A DNA stretch of 64,000 nt from Halovenus rubra (GTDB lineage: Archaea > Halobacteriota > Halobacteria > Halobacteriales > Haloarculaceae): positions 124,001 to 188,000 of the forward strand of contig NZ_JAODIY010000009.1 in the NCBI RefSeq assembly GCF_026586665.1. Direction: 5' to 3'. Below the pieces are notes generated by a model that saw nothing but the letters and a program-made list of their open reading frames with translations, had not been told where the DNA came from and ran no database searches. A program made the position numbers and the translations under genes. The first letter of the stretch is position 1; every line of letters begins with the position of its first letter. This document shows, piece after piece, positions 35,784 to 44,823 of the stretch.

Positions 35784-36974
35784 ATGAATTTCTCGACGGC
35801 GGTCGTCTTGGCGGCGGGTGAAGGCACACGGCTTCGCCCACTGACAGACAACCGTCCCAAGCCGATGTTACCGGCAGCCAACCAACCAATTCTGCAACAT
35901 GTCCTGAACGCGTTGGTCGAAGCAGGCATACAAGAGATTGCGATTGTTGTCGGCTATCGGCGCGAGCGGATACAGGAATATTTCGGCTCGCAGTATCGTG
36001 ATACGCAGATAACGTACGTTACTCAAGAGAAGCAACTTGGCAGCGGACATGCGCTACACCAAGCCCGTCACGCCGTTGACGGTCCGCATATCGTCGTCAA
36101 CGGAGACCAACTCGTCGACGGGGAGTCTGTTGCCCGTGTCTGCCATGCGTTCGACGAAGCACCGGGACCTGTTATGGCAGTGGTCAACCGCGCCCACGCC
36201 AACCGGTACGGTGTTGTTAAACTGGACGGCCAACAGGTAACAGAGCTTATTGAAAAGCCTGATACAGACGAACACCGACTGATTAACGCTGGTGTGTACG
36301 CTTTTGACGACGATGTCTTCGAGACTATCGAAAACATACCACGGACAGATGGCGAACTCATGCTCACGGATGTGCTCGACAGACAGATTGATAACACCTT
36401 CGTTCAGGGGACGCGCATCGAAGGACTCTGGGCCGATGCAACGTACCCTTGGGACTTACTAAACGTCGCTCAAGAGATCTTCGAACGTGGCCGAACTGGT
36501 GTGTCTGAGCAGGATGACCAGGTCTGGATAGATGATGATGCAGCTATCCACGATTCAGCGACGGTACAGCCGCCGGTTGCTATCGGGCCAAACTGCGAAA
36601 TCGGCCCGTCCTCAGTTGTTGGTCCAAACGTCTCACTTGCGGAGAATTCGACGGTCGGTGCGAATGTTACGATACGACGATCTGTCGTCGGCAACGATTG
36701 TCGTATCAGCCATGGCTCAACAGTCGTCGATACTGTGCTAGGACAGGATGTACATCTGGGTATAAATGTCGCCATCCCTGGCGGGCCAGCTGATGTTCGA
36801 GTTGGAACGGAAATCGTCGAATCACGGCAGTTAGGCGCGGTGCTCGCCGACCGTGTCCGTGCAGCTGGAAACGTTGCATTCGAGCCAGGAACGCTGGTCG
36901 GTACCCAAGCATCTATTAAGACTGGTGCGACAGTTGGTGGACTTGTTAGTGAAGGCGTGGAGGTGGTTCGCTGA
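35784..36974 (+). CDS. Bifunctional sugar-1-phosphate nucleotidylyltransferase/acetyltransferase (GlmU-like)
   Basis: This 396-residue enzyme has an N-terminal nucleotidyltransferase domain with the signature L-A-A-G-E-G-T-R-L-R-P-L-T at 9-21, then K-P-M-L-P. The C-terminal domain has left-handed beta-helix hexapeptides (I-G-P-N-C-E, V-V-G-P-N-V, V-G-A-N-V-T) and a final A-S-I-K-T-G-A region. Archaeal GlmU-type enzymes acetylate GlcN-1-P and form UDP-GlcNAc. The stop shares one base with the glmS start, so the two genes form an amino-sugar operon. Some related enzymes, such as AglF, use other sugars, so the exact nucleotide sugar is not certain. Confidence 0.88.
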   Translation: MNFSTAVVLAAGEGTRLRPLTDNRPKPMLPAANQPILQHVLNALVEAGIQEIAIVVGYRRERIQEYFGSQYRDTQITYVTQEKQLGSGHALHQARHAVDGPHIVVNGDQLVDGESVARVCHAFDEAPGPVMAVVNRAHANRYGVVKLDGQQVTELIEKPDTDEHRLINAGVYAFDDDVFETIENIPRTDGELMLTDVLDRQIDNTFVQGTRIEGLWADATYPWDLLNVAQEIFERGRTGVSEQDDQVWIDDDAAIHDSATVQPPVAIGPNCEIGPSSVVGPNVSLAENSTVGANVTIRRSVVGNDCRISHGSTVVDTVLGQDVHLGINVAIPGGPADVRVGTEIVESRQLGAVLADRVRAAGNVAFEPGTLVGTQASIKTGATVGGLVSEGVEVVR

Positions 36975-38788
36975 TGTGTGGCATTATTGGCTGTATCGGA
37001 CGCGGCTCTCAGACGCTCGATACGCTCGTCCATGGTCTTAGCAAACTCGAATACAGGGGGTACGACTCCGCTGGCGTTGCGCTCGGTGGAACAGAGCTTT
37101 CGGTCTCAAAAACCGCTGGTGAGGTTGCCGACCTGCGTGAAAAACTCAATGGGCAGAACCTCCGAGGCGGCGCTGGAATCGCCCACACTCGATGGTCTAC
37201 TCACGGGCCACCCACCGACGAGAATGCTCATCCGCACACTGACTGTGCCGATTCGGTGACAGTCGTCCACAATGGTATCATAGAGAACTATCAGTCGCTG
37301 CGCGATCAGCTTGTTTCCGATGGTCATACATTTACCAGCGATACGGACACTGAGGTTGTACCCCACCTCATCGAGACCTATCTATCAGCAGGCGAGAACC
37401 CAGCAGATGCTTTCCGGGCTGCTATCAATGATATCCAAGGTAGCTACGCCATTGCCGCACTAATCGACGGCGCAAACGGACTGTTCGCTGCTCGGAATGA
37501 TTCACCACTCGTTGTGGGGCTTGGTGATGGTGCAGATTTCAACACAGAGGGAGGAGTTTTCTACCTTGCCAGTGACGTACCGGCGTTCCGTGATTTCACC
37601 GACGAGGTAGTGTACCTCGAAGATGGAGAGTTTGTACGCTTTGACCGTGGGATACAGGTAACCGATCGCAGTGGCACAGTTGTTGACAAAGACGTGCATA
37701 CAATCGACTGGGATGCAGAAGAGACTGGCAAAAGCGGGTACGACCATTTCATGCTCAAAGAGATTTACGAGCAACCGCGTGCGCTTCGTCAATGTCTGCG
37801 GGGCAGAATCGAAGAGCAGACAGCGACCGTCGATATTGGTGACCTTGGTGGGCTGAATCCCACGGGCGTACAGCTTGTTGCCTGTGGAACTTCCTACCAC
37901 GCAGCGAAATACGGGGCGCAACTGTTCCGTGACGCTGGCGTGTCGGCCCAAGCGTTACTTGCCCACGAGTACGCAACTGCTCCACCGCCGATTGGGAACG
38001 ACCTTGTTGTCGGTATCAGCCAAAGTGGCGAGACTGCGGATACTCTCTCGGCGCTTCGAGAAGCACGTCGTCGTGGTGCACGGACGCTTACGGTAACGAA
38101 TACGGTTGGGTCAACAATGGACCGCGAGTGTGACCATACTCTCTATATCCGGTCAGGTCCCGAGATTGGTGTTGCCGCAACCAAAACGTTCGCTGGGCAA
38201 CTCACTGCGCTGAATCTGCTCTCATTGGCGACCAGTGAGGGATCGAACAAGCGACGTACGGTGGTACCAGCGCTCCGTGACCTCGCGGGCCACGTACAGC
38301 GGATTCTGGATTCGTCAGCCGCGTCGACGGTAGCTGAACAGTATGATGACGCTGAGTCATATTTCTTTATTGGGCGCGGATACCAGCATCCAGTCGCGCT
38401 AGAAGGTGCACTAAAGCTCAAGGAAATTAGCTACGAGCACGCCGAAGGGTTCGCTGCTGGCGAGTTGAAACACGGCTCTCTTGCGCTCGTCGATGAGAAC
38501 ACGCCCGTGTTTGCAATTGTTGTCGGCGATGGCGAGAAAGCGCAGAAAACGGTGGGGAACATCAAGGAAGTTGAGGCACGTGATGCGCCCGTCGTTGCCG
38601 TCACCGACGGCCAAAGCGACGCCGAGCGCTACGCTGATCATGTACTCACTATCCCAGAGAGTCGTCCACGAACCGCCGCGGTGTTAGCAAACGTCCAGCT
38701 ACAGCTAGTTGCGTACCACGTCGCTGACCGTCTCGGGCGATCCATCGATAAACCCCGAAATCTAGCCAAAAGCGTCACTGTCGAGTAG
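36974..38788 (+). CDS. glmS: Glutamine--fructose-6-phosphate aminotransferase
   Basis: GlmS forms glucosamine-6-phosphate from fructose-6-phosphate and glutamine. The 604 residues show an N-terminal Ntn-hydrolase glutaminase with Cys2 as nucleophile (M-C-G-I-I-G), then two SIS isomerase domains including V-A-C-G-T-S-Y-H-A and G-I-S-Q-S-G-E-T-A-D-T. The C-terminus L-A-K-S-V-T-V-E is the conserved tail that closes the active site. Translation starts on the last base of the upstream stop (TGATG), which indicates coupling. The pair supplies UDP-GlcNAc for glycoproteins or lipids. Confidence 0.96.
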   Translation: MCGIIGCIGRGSQTLDTLVHGLSKLEYRGYDSAGVALGGTELSVSKTAGEVADLREKLNGQNLRGGAGIAHTRWSTHGPPTDENAHPHTDCADSVTVVHNGIIENYQSLRDQLVSDGHTFTSDTDTEVVPHLIETYLSAGENPADAFRAAINDIQGSYAIAALIDGANGLFAARNDSPLVVGLGDGADFNTEGGVFYLASDVPAFRDFTDEVVYLEDGEFVRFDRGIQVTDRSGTVVDKDVHTIDWDAEETGKSGYDHFMLKEIYEQPRALRQCLRGRIEEQTATVDIGDLGGLNPTGVQLVACGTSYHAAKYGAQLFRDAGVSAQALLAHEYATAPPPIGNDLVVGISQSGETADTLSALREARRRGARTLTVTNTVGSTMDRECDHTLYIRSGPEIGVAATKTFAGQLTALNLLSLATSEGSNKRRTVVPALRDLAGHVQRILDSSAASTVAEQYDDAESYFFIGRGYQHPVALEGALKLKEISYEHAEGFAAGELKHGSLALVDENTPVFAIVVGDGEKAQKTVGNIKEVEARDAPVVAVTDGQSDAERYADHVLTIPESRPRTAAVLANVQLQLVAYHVADRLGRSIDKPRNLAKSVTVE

Positions 38789-38841
38789 TTCAGTCACCGG
38801 AGACACGCAAAACAGATTCTTTATTCTCGACGCCCGGTTGT

Positions 38842-39135
38842 CTATTCTTCTTTGAGCGTGATGTGTGCAGGCAGGGTGATGAGTTTCTTTTTCGTGGTAT
38901 CATCCGTAATTTCGACCTGATAGGCTTCTCCCTGCTCACCGACGACAGTTCCAACCTCACCGTTGAACCGAGGGTGGAACCGACCATCTTGTACGCTCGG
39001 GTCGAGACTCAAGTGTACCTTGTCGCCGTCGTCGAACTTCTCGACTGTCTGCTCTGGCGGGGAAGTTCCTCGTGAGCGTGCGTCGTTCTGGAGCTTGTGC
39101 CGCGTCCCTTGCTGTGGTCCGTTAGAGTTGGGCAT
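38842..39135 (-). CDS. rpl21e: 50S ribosomal protein L21e
   Basis: This 97-residue archaeal/eukaryotic ribosomal protein is complete. The N-terminus has [15 protein letters not shown], the centre [12 protein letters not shown] and [11 protein letters not shown], the SH3-like core. The C-terminus [10 protein letters not shown] is the rRNA-contacting tail. It is convergent with glmS. In other archaea it is often near eukaryote-like translation genes; here it is next to tRNA-Ala. Confidence 0.95.
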   Translation of the reverse strand: MPNSNGPQQGTRHKLQNDARSRGTSPPEQTVEKFDDGDKVHLSLDPSVQDGRFHPRFNGEVGTVVGEQGEAYQVEITDDTTKKKLITLPAHITLKEE

Positions 39136-39345
39136 TCGTGTGGTGTCGTTATCTTGTCGTGCTTATAAATGGAGCGTTCTGTCACCGTTGTAGATTAGAG
39201 ATGGCTCAGGAAAGCGGTTACCGACTGGGGTGTTCACTGATGTCGTCCATATCCTACAACCGCAATCGGACAATCAGTAGTAACGGGCGCTGTTCATCGG
39301 TGGATTCGTGTGCCTCTCATACAATGTGCAGGCCTTTCCGATGGG

Positions 39346-39351
39346 TTTAAA
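39346..39351 (+). promoter_or_regulatory. TATA box upstream of tRNA-Ala
   Basis: TTTAAA is centred about 36 nt before the mature tRNA start, compatible with a precursor that has a short 5' leader. Confidence 0.45.
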
Positions 39352-39383
39352 CAAGCAGACCGTGAACTGATGAATGCCTACGC

Positions 39384-39455
39384 GGGCTCGTAGATCAGTG
39401 GTAGATCACTCCCTTGGCATGGGAGAGGCCCCGGGTTCAAATCCCGGCGAGTCCA
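39384..39455 (+). tRNA. tRNA-Ala(GGC), integration site
   Basis: The cloverleaf is complete. The acceptor stem pairs GGGCTCG (39384-39390) with CGAGTCC (39448-39454), including one G-U. The anticodon stem is CTCCC/GGGAG with loop TTGGCAT, anticodon GGC. The T arm has CCGGG/CCCGG around TTCAAAT. The discriminator A is at 39455, and no CCA is encoded. The last six bases AGTCCA begin the long direct repeat found again at 48462, so this gene is the attachment site of the island. Confidence 0.95.
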
Positions 39456-39638
39456 CTACCTTTCCTCCGCCGTATACAGGGCTCACTACCGCAAGGTAGG
39501 AGTTCTGTATCGGCCGGATTCGCCATTTTTGGGCCAAGAAACAATCCCTCAGTAAAGAGAGTTCAACAAAAATTAGACGCGGGTAGCCGCAGTCGTGCGG
39601 TTTTCGCAGGGAGTAGGAGGTGGTCGAAATGACCCGTT
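39450..39638 (+). repeat. Left copy of 188-bp direct repeat (tRNA-linked att region)
   Basis: It starts in the tRNA 3' end and aligns with 48462-48650 at a constant offset of 9,012 with no gaps. About 17 mismatches, mostly transitions, occur in about 188 bases. The first 20 bases are identical. Both copies contain the small inverted repeat CTACC-gcaa-GGTAG and repeated CACTACC, which may be integrase arm or core sites. The copy ends at the ATG of the small zinc gene at 39629. Confidence 0.9.
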
Positions 39639-39850
39639 ACGACAACGGTGTTGACCCCGTCCCACCGATCTGCGAATACTGCGGCTGCGTTATCAACTAT
39701 TCACGATTGAAGCACTACTACAGCGAGGGAAGCCGCGCTGGTGCTGGTTCGAGAAACCTGACACTGCATGATTACTGTAACTGCTGTCATGTCGATGCGA
39801 AAATCCAGTCGGCAAGATCGGTGATTACTCTTTTATCAACATTTTTATGA
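39629..39850 (+). CDS. Small zinc-finger-like protein next to attachment site
   Basis: This 73-residue protein has ATG at 39629 within the left repeat, so its promoter lies in the repeat. Cysteines C15, C18 and C20 (C-E-Y-C-G-C) and C50, C52 and C53 (Y-C-N-C-C-H) could hold zinc, resembling small regulators or excisionase-like proteins. The last 21 residues are antisense to the 3' end of the hydrolase gene and look accidental. The original C-terminus was perhaps lost when that gene arrived. The second repeat copy has GTG at the matching position, but its frame is disrupted. Confidence 0.5.
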   Translation: MTRYDNGVDPVPPICEYCGCVINYSRLKHYYSEGSRAGAGSRNLTLHDYCNCCHVDAKIQSARSVITLLSTFL

Positions 39851-41034
39851 AATAATACAGGCTCTAGTATCGACCGCGGTTGTTCACCTCGCTGACAGTT
39901 ATGATTCAGTTCCGATCCTCGATGGATGGTATCTCGATCATTCGAAAGGACTTCTCGCCAACGCTCCCGTTTCTCTGCTGGGGCCTGCCGATTCAATTCC
40001 ATTTCGTACAGTAAAAGTGGCGTCGAAAGGGACGCTGCTGTCTCAAACTGGTCGTAGTTCCACATTGAGTTCAAAAATACCGATGGCTGGTTGTCTGCAG
40101 ACTGCGAGTGAAACTGCTCTTTTTGCGTCCTGTAATTTTTGACGGCCTGCTCAAAGTGGGGAGGTACCAGCCCGTCGATTTTAAGGAGATTTCGCAACTG
40201 TTGACCATCTCCCTCCAGCGGTTTTATAACCGGAGGATCGAGCGCTGCAACGCCTCCCGCATCGCCATACTGGCGAGCCATTTCGAACGCACAGCGGCCA
40301 CCCTGGCTGTGGCCAACAAAGACGACGGAATCGGTATCGACACGTTTCGCAGCTCGTTGTGCCGCCCGTACACCATCGGTGAAATAGAGGTTTTCCAGCG
40401 TCCGTTTTTCCTCGGGTATCTCGGTGACTGCCTCCCGTTTATCATATCGTAGTGTCGCGATGTTTTCTGTGGCCAGGCCCCACGCAATATCCTGAAACAG
40501 TTTGTTTGGACCGACGGTTGCATTTTTGTCAATCTCACCAGCACCCGGGACAAGAACCGCAACAGGGACGCTCTCGCTTGAAGTCGGGACAGTGGCAATG
40601 GCGTCGAGTTCTGTTCCCTCTGCATCGAGTGTGATTGAATATTCTTCGAAATCCGATGCATCCGCATACGACGGCGGCGTGTATCTGTCGGGACTGGAGA
40701 GGTTGACAGCGTTCCCATCACGATCGAACTCAACGGAGAGCTCTTGTCGAGAGTCTTCACACTCGAACGTGAGGAGGACAGTGACCATTTCGTCTGTTTC
40801 GTTCATCTGACGGGCAGAGACGCTTTTGATATCACCGTTGAGAGCCCGCACTGCACATCGCAATCGGCGAAGGAAAAATTCGAGGTCATCGCCCAGCGGC
40901 AAGTTGTGTCTCGCTCGGATTTCGTCGACGAGTTGTATCTTTTCTGGCCCGAACAGCGCAACAGCGTCGTCGAAGTCCCTGTCGCGAACTGCTCTTCCGA
41001 AAGAGACTGCGATGTCGGCGTGTGACGGTGACAT
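39787..41034 (-). CDS. Alpha/beta hydrolase with N-terminal DUF3887-like domain
   Basis: This protein has 415 residues from the ATG at 41034. The N-terminal 110 residues resemble the NTF2/DUF3887 domain (F-D-D-A-V-A-L-F-G-P) and are followed by an alpha/beta-hydrolase. The nucleophile is in G-H-S-Q-G-G, and an oxyanion-region V-L-V-P-G-A-G precedes it. The catalytic His is probably in the E-L-N-H segment; the family end F-H-K-N-V-D-K-R-V is also present. It may be an esterase or peptidase of unknown substrate. It has no signal peptide. It ends inside the small zinc gene and is likely a later insertion in the element. Confidence 0.85.
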   Translation of the reverse strand: MSPSHADIAVSFGRAVRDRDFDDAVALFGPEKIQLVDEIRARHNLPLGDDLEFFLRRLRCAVRALNGDIKSVSARQMNETDEMVTVLLTFECEDSRQELSVEFDRDGNAVNLSSPDRYTPPSYADASDFEEYSITLDAEGTELDAIATVPTSSESVPVAVLVPGAGEIDKNATVGPNKLFQDIAWGLATENIATLRYDKREAVTEIPEEKRTLENLYFTDGVRAAQRAAKRVDTDSVVFVGHSQGGRCAFEMARQYGDAGGVAALDPPVIKPLEGDGQQLRNLLKIDGLVPPHFEQAVKNYRTQKEQFHSQSADNQPSVFLNSMWNYDQFETAASLSTPLLLYEMELNRQAPAEKRERWREVLSNDRDTIHRGSELNHNCQRGEQPRSILEPVLFHKNVDKRVITDLADWIFAST

Positions 41035-41443
41035 TGTTGTTGACCGCCTATTCAATGGTCAATCTTTTAACAATATCGTCTCTGGTCTTCGGGGGCGCTG
41101 TCTTGTTGGGGAGCGTTTTGAGGCTTGAGAACAAGGACGCGCCCAGGCCTCTGTCAAGGCGTTCGGTGTGTGTGGCAACAATCTATAGGATGGTCTCTTC
41201 GTAATGTCATCTATTGCTGCTTCAGACCTGAACCTATAGATTTAATGACTCTACTATCGACTGGCAGTTCAGGACTGCCGATGCCCGCATCAAACTCTGC
41301 CGGCTATATCCAACAAATCACGATTGAAGCGACATTAGGGGTATTTTTCGTATCAGTTATGCTCCGTTAATTTGCTCTCTCACCACATCTATCAGATTAT
41401 TAACAATTCCATCAAATCCCAACCGATAAGATATAGCAAAGCT
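41035..41443. other. Gene-free AT-rich spacer
   Basis: The 409 bp between the hydrolase and the next gene holds only short frames without coding character. The second half is markedly AT-rich. No repeat or RNA is recognised. Confidence 0.5.
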
Positions 41444-41836
41444 CTATGCAATGGAAAGAACACAGAAGTAGTGCTTCAGGAGCTTTTCATTCTTATAAAG
41501 CAGTTTACGAAGATCCTCAGCAACGTTTGGCTTCGCCTCTCCCGCCCTTTGTTGAAGTTGTAGACTCTGCTCATAGTCGTCCACTACACGCTTTTGAAAC
41601 CGGGGAAGTACGCTGAGCATAACATTCTCGTGTTGTCTGCTCACCTGCTGAATGGTCTTTGCGATGAGATCGTCAATTAGGGTAGTACTCTGAGTTACGA
41701 ACTCGTCGACTGCTACCAGTATCTCATAGCTGTCTTGGTCAGTGTCGGGATAGGAAACAGACGAACGACCGTTGTATTCAATAAGAATCTCCTGTGATTG
41801 GTCGTCATATGTGAACTCGGGAGCCTGCTCGGACAT
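41444..41836 (-). CDS. Hypothetical protein, possible coiled region
   Basis: This 130-residue protein is acidic at the N-terminus (F-T-Y-D-D-Q-S-Q-E-I-L-I-E-Y-N-G). From about residue 45 it is a long helix with heptad-like hydrophobics (V-D-E-F-V-T-Q-S-T-T-L-I-D-D-L-I). It has no metal motif, membrane segment or family I recognise. An ATG start with nothing overlapping and an AT-rich codon pattern typical of the element support a real gene. No partner is evident. Confidence 0.55.
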   Translation of the reverse strand: MSEQAPEFTYDDQSQEILIEYNGRSSVSYPDTDQDSYEILVAVDEFVTQSTTLIDDLIAKTIQQVSRQHENVMLSVLPRFQKRVVDDYEQSLQLQQRAGEAKPNVAEDLRKLLYKNEKLLKHYFCVLSIA

Positions 41837-41946
41837 ATCAGGCTACTTGATTGGATGATTGTTAATATTGACTATTCGACTGGTAATTCAAACCAGTCGT
41901 AAGCAATATCAGGGAAACATATTCATTTTGCAAAGCAACGGTACGT

Positions 41947-42796
41947 ATGGTTACCATCCCGTCCGAGGGCGGCGTCGAGCGCTCGCTCCTCTCATGGCTC
42001 GATGGCGTTGGATGGGAAACACACGGATTAGACGGTGGGCGGGGTGCTGGCGTTCTTGATGAGGCCTACGAGCGGAGCAACTGCGAGGTAGTCTACTGGG
42101 ACCTCCTTGCAGAGCAGGTCGTCGCGCTGAACGAGGATGTGAACGCGGAAAATGTGGGCAAGTTCATCTTCGCTCAAGCGCAATCTCGACGTAGAGAACT
42201 TAATGGATAGCAACCGCGCATTCCACCAGTTGCTGACTAAGGGGAAATAGTTCAGTGTCCAGCGCGATGACGGGACGAGTGAGACGGTCTACGTCGACCT
42301 CATCGACCACCAGAACCCCGAGAGCAATCGCTTCCACGCAGTCAACCAGTTCTCCGTCTCTCGTGGTGGGACACCCATCCGCCCCGACATCACCCTATTC
42401 GTCAATGGCATCCCGCTGGTGACGATGGAACTGAAAAGCCTTGCGCAGGATAACGACTACTACGACGCTATCAGCGACCTTCACGCCTACGAGGAAGACA
42501 TTCCCCGCCTGTTCGTTCCTGGCCTGTTCAACATCGCCACCGGCTCGACAGAGTTGCGCTACGGTGGCGTCGGTGCCCCTACGCAGTTTTACATGAAGTG
42601 GGCTGATGCCCCACCGGAGTACGCTGACAAAAATGACAACAAGCAAGCGATAAAGGCACTTTGAAACCCCAAAACGGCCGTAGACATCCTGGAAAATTTC
42701 GTGTTCTACGAACGCCGGGCCGGGGGCGACGCGAAGATCACGCAGAGCCACCACAGGAGGCCACAGCATGAGTGGTCAATCGCAGGGCGATACTGA
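41947..42796 (+). pseudogene. hsdR: Decayed type I restriction subunit HsdR, N-terminal part
   Basis: This is a decayed, truncated HsdR. The first frame (to about 42150) reads as the N-terminal part, including V-V-Y-W-D-L-L-A-E-Q-V-V-A-L-N-E-D. A shift near 42150-42180 moves to another frame, which continues N-L-D-V-E-N-L-M-D-S-N-R-A-F-H-Q-L-L-T-K-G-K, a TAG (probably a former CAG), then F-S-V-Q-R-D-D. A second stop at about 42662 precedes N-F-V-F-Y-E-R-R-A-G-G-D-A-K. The nuclease motif P-D, then V-T-M-E-L-K is preserved. The helicase domains and HsdM/HsdS are absent. It is certainly non-functional. Confidence 0.85.
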
Positions 42797-42800
42797 GCGG

Positions 42801-43004
42801 TCAGTGGCTCGTGGCGAGTTGGTCGAGACTGTAAGCGATGTGGATGAGCAGGTAGAGTGTAGCGAACCCCAGTCCGATCCAGATCCCCATTATCAGCATG
42901 AACCCCTCGTATGAGATAGCAGTAATGAAGAATCCCGGCAATATACAGGCGATGAGAATCAGTACAACTGTCTTACCGTACCGAGGGGACGAATCAGAGG
43001 GCAT
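42801..43004 (-). CDS. Small membrane protein, two TM segments
   Basis: This 67-residue protein has two hydrophobic stretches (about 11-30 and 34-56) with short polar ends. It begins at an ATG, with a plausible haloarchaeal composition. It is convergent with the decayed HsdR gene, 4 bp away. No function is known. Small TM proteins like this are common in haloarchaeal viruses and plasmids. Confidence 0.5.
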   Translation of the reverse strand: MPSDSSPRYGKTVVLILIACILPGFFITAISYEGFMLIMGIWIGLGFATLYLLIHIAYSLDQLATSH

Positions 43005-43243
43005 AGTGTCGACTCAATACGGAGAGCTATTCGGTCTTACGGTCTTTCTTTCGTGAGAGTCAGGAATAATCGGTCACTCCAGTTGGAGACTGACCGCTCG
43101 GAGGGGTCGCAATGACCTGCGAAACCGATCTCGACACAGAACACATGAGCAAGCCGTCGACGCCCGCACTACCGAGCATCTCGTCGACTTAGAACAGACC
43201 CATCTTGACGCCCGCTTCTGGCGTACAGCCTAACAAACGAGAG

Positions 43244-43450
43244 TCACTTCGGGCCGTCCTGCTCGACGGCCTCCTGCATCGCTTCTTTTTCATCCTTGCC
43301 CGGCTGTGGCTTGTACGGCTGTTTAGAGGCGAACCAGCGGCCGAAGCCAGCGAGCCGTTCCATGCCGTAGCGCGTCGGGACAACCATCCCCGCAAGGAAC
43401 GCCAGTAGCGCCACACTCAGCGACGAGAAAGAGGCCAGCCCGCCAGTCAT
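43244..43450 (-). CDS. Small membrane protein of virus/plasmid type
   Basis: This protein has 68 residues from the ATG at 43450. One hydrophobic segment (about 6-25, S-V-A-L-L-A-F-L-A-G-M-V-V) is followed by a basic/aromatic linker and a charged C-terminus (K-D-E-K-E-A-M-Q-E-A-V-E-Q). The start overlaps the stop of the upstream gene by 4 bp (ATGA), so the two are translated together. The pair may encode a membrane-associated virion or plasmid protein and its partner, but no homologue can be shown here. Confidence 0.55.
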   Translation of the reverse strand: MTGGLASFSSLSVALLAFLAGMVVPTRYGMERLAGFGRWFASKQPYKPQPGKDEKEAMQEAVEQDGPK

Positions 43451-44112
43451 CCGATCCACCTCCGGACGACTCCATGGGACTCTCGCTCGAACCGTAGTGT
43501 CACCTCGTCGGTGTCCTTCGGCACGCCGCCCGAGTTCTCTGTCTCGTGCCAAACGTGCGTTGTGTCGTCGTCTCTCACCGTGAGAGCAAATGATTCATAC
43601 TGATATGGCAACAACCACAGCTGGGCTTGAGTCGATCCGTCTTCCGTTTTCCTCACCCGTCCGCTCGTGGGAAATATGCCGGCAGATCGCACCCATTCAG
43701 CATTTGGGATAGGGTCGCCGTGAGCATCTTGAACCGTAACGATAACGTCCCGAAACTCACCGGTCGGGATAACCACGCCGTCCGGTCTTAAGACTGTCTC
43801 ACCGAGCCCGTCGTCTGTGGCATCGAGTGTCTGCACGCTATCGAGGAGAGGCCCACTCTCAAATCGAGTGTGTCTGTGCCCGCTATCGACGGCTTCGGCG
43901 TGGTCGCGGTCGGGGACGTGCTGGCGGCTCAACCGGACCACCTCGACGAGCCAGCCGTCGGTCCCAGGCTGGCCGAGTCTGACACGCGCTCCGGTGCTGA
44001 TTCGGTTGGCGATGCGTTGTGCCCAGTCTGGGAAGCCGACGGTGTCGAAATGCCGACCCTCACGGACCTGGACTGTCCAGAATTGTTCTGTCTTACTTGT
44101 CGCTGTGTGCAT
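43447..44112 (-). CDS. Element protein with beta-rich C-terminal domain
   Basis: This protein has 221 residues from the ATG at 44112. A GTG at 44184 would add 24 residues of a helix-like leader. The N-terminus (E-Q-F-W-T-V-Q-V-R-E-G-R-H-F) and G-A-R-V-R-L-G-Q form one alpha/beta unit. The C-terminal 100 residues are beta-rich, with V-I-V-T-V-Q-D-A-H-G-D-P-I-P-N-A, like a carboxypeptidase regulatory/Ig fold. It is coupled to the small membrane gene downstream by a 4-bp overlap and divergent from the AbrB-like gene. Its role is unknown; a surface or virion function is possible. Confidence 0.5.
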   Translation of the reverse strand: MHTATSKTEQFWTVQVREGRHFDTVGFPDWAQRIANRISTGARVRLGQPGTDGWLVEVVRLSRQHVPDRDHAEAVDSGHRHTRFESGPLLDSVQTLDATDDGLGETVLRPDGVVIPTGEFRDVIVTVQDAHGDPIPNAEWVRSAGIFPTSGRVRKTEDGSTQAQLWLLPYQYESFALTVRDDDTTHVWHETENSGGVPKDTDEVTLRFERESHGVVRRWIG

Positions 44113-44232
44113 CCATACAGGCAAGACGTAGACGAGCGATTCCAAAAGGCGAGGCGCTGGTTTATGTCCAAGTATAAACTCCACATCCCCCAGATTCGGG
44201 CATTTTAGTAGATTCTCTGCCTGCTTCTGTGT

Positions 44233-44475
44233 ATGTCACAGAGTACTGCCGAAACAGCCGTCTTGCAGGCTATCACTGGCGATGGGGCGCTCAGTCCCTA
44301 CGGGACCGCGAAGGTACAAATGCAGGATACGACGGCTTACGCCGCCATTCCTATCGAGGTCGCCTCAGCTTACGATGTCCAGCAGGGCTACGAGGTTCAG
44401 CGGGCTTATCACGCAGAGACGGGCTGTCTTATCAACTGCCTGCGCCCCGAAGTGGACCTGTTCGGGGTGAAATAG
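44233..44475 (+). CDS. AbrB/SpoVT-like small protein
   Basis: This 80-residue protein has a swapped-hairpin-like core. The segment P-Y-G-T-A-K-V-Q and A-Y-A-A-I-P-I-E-V-A, then Q-Q-G-Y-E-V-Q-R, follows the AbrB pattern (x-I-P-x-x-V, then G-D-E-V). It is divergent from the gene at 43447 and could control both. A related but decayed copy lies at 45647-45820. It may be a repressor of the element. The start at ATG 44233 gives a full domain. Confidence 0.55.
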   Translation: MSQSTAETAVLQAITGDGALSPYGTAKVQMQDTTAYAAIPIEVASAYDVQQGYEVQRAYHAETGCLINCLRPEVDLFGVK

Positions 44476-44506
44476 CCGAAGTGAATTGAACGCTGACTTC
44501 TTCTAT

Positions 44507-44695
44507 TTAGTGGTTCCCAATGAGATCTGAGACAAGTTCCGTGAGAATCCACAACGGAAGGATATACATCAACAAAATCGCAACAATTCCAATTGCATCT
44601 AATACTTGATTTTCAGTGGTTCCAGATGCTGTTTGGAGGAAGATCAAAATCACGAACCAAAGTGTGAGGATTTGGACCAATTCGTTTCTTTCCAT
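44507..44695 (-). CDS. Small two-TM membrane protein
   Basis: This protein has 62 residues from the ATG at 44695; an earlier start at 44707 is possible, while the long frame to 44887 overlaps the divergent zinc-ribbon gene. Two hydrophobic helices (about 6-21 and 35-55) leave little loop. AT-rich coding and overlap-free placement make it plausible. It lies divergently beside the TIGR02391 gene and may be its membrane partner, but this is only positional. Confidence 0.45.
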   Translation of the reverse strand: MERNELVQILTLWFVILIFLQTASGTTENQVLDAIGIVAILLMYILPLWILTELVSDLIGNH

Positions 44696-44823
44696 TGCTA
44701 CACACATTGTGATGAGATAAATACGAGTATTTTCTGATTGTCGTCGGATGTAACTGGTTTGATGGCTAATCGGGTACCCCGCAGCGAAATTAATATCCGA
44801 ATTACTCTGTAATATGTTAACAA

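Noticed and set aside
43189-43416. Minus-strand frame overlapping the small membrane gene at 43244
   Set aside because: It is an alternate frame of Arg/Ser-rich composition, opposite in character to the coupled gene pair there.
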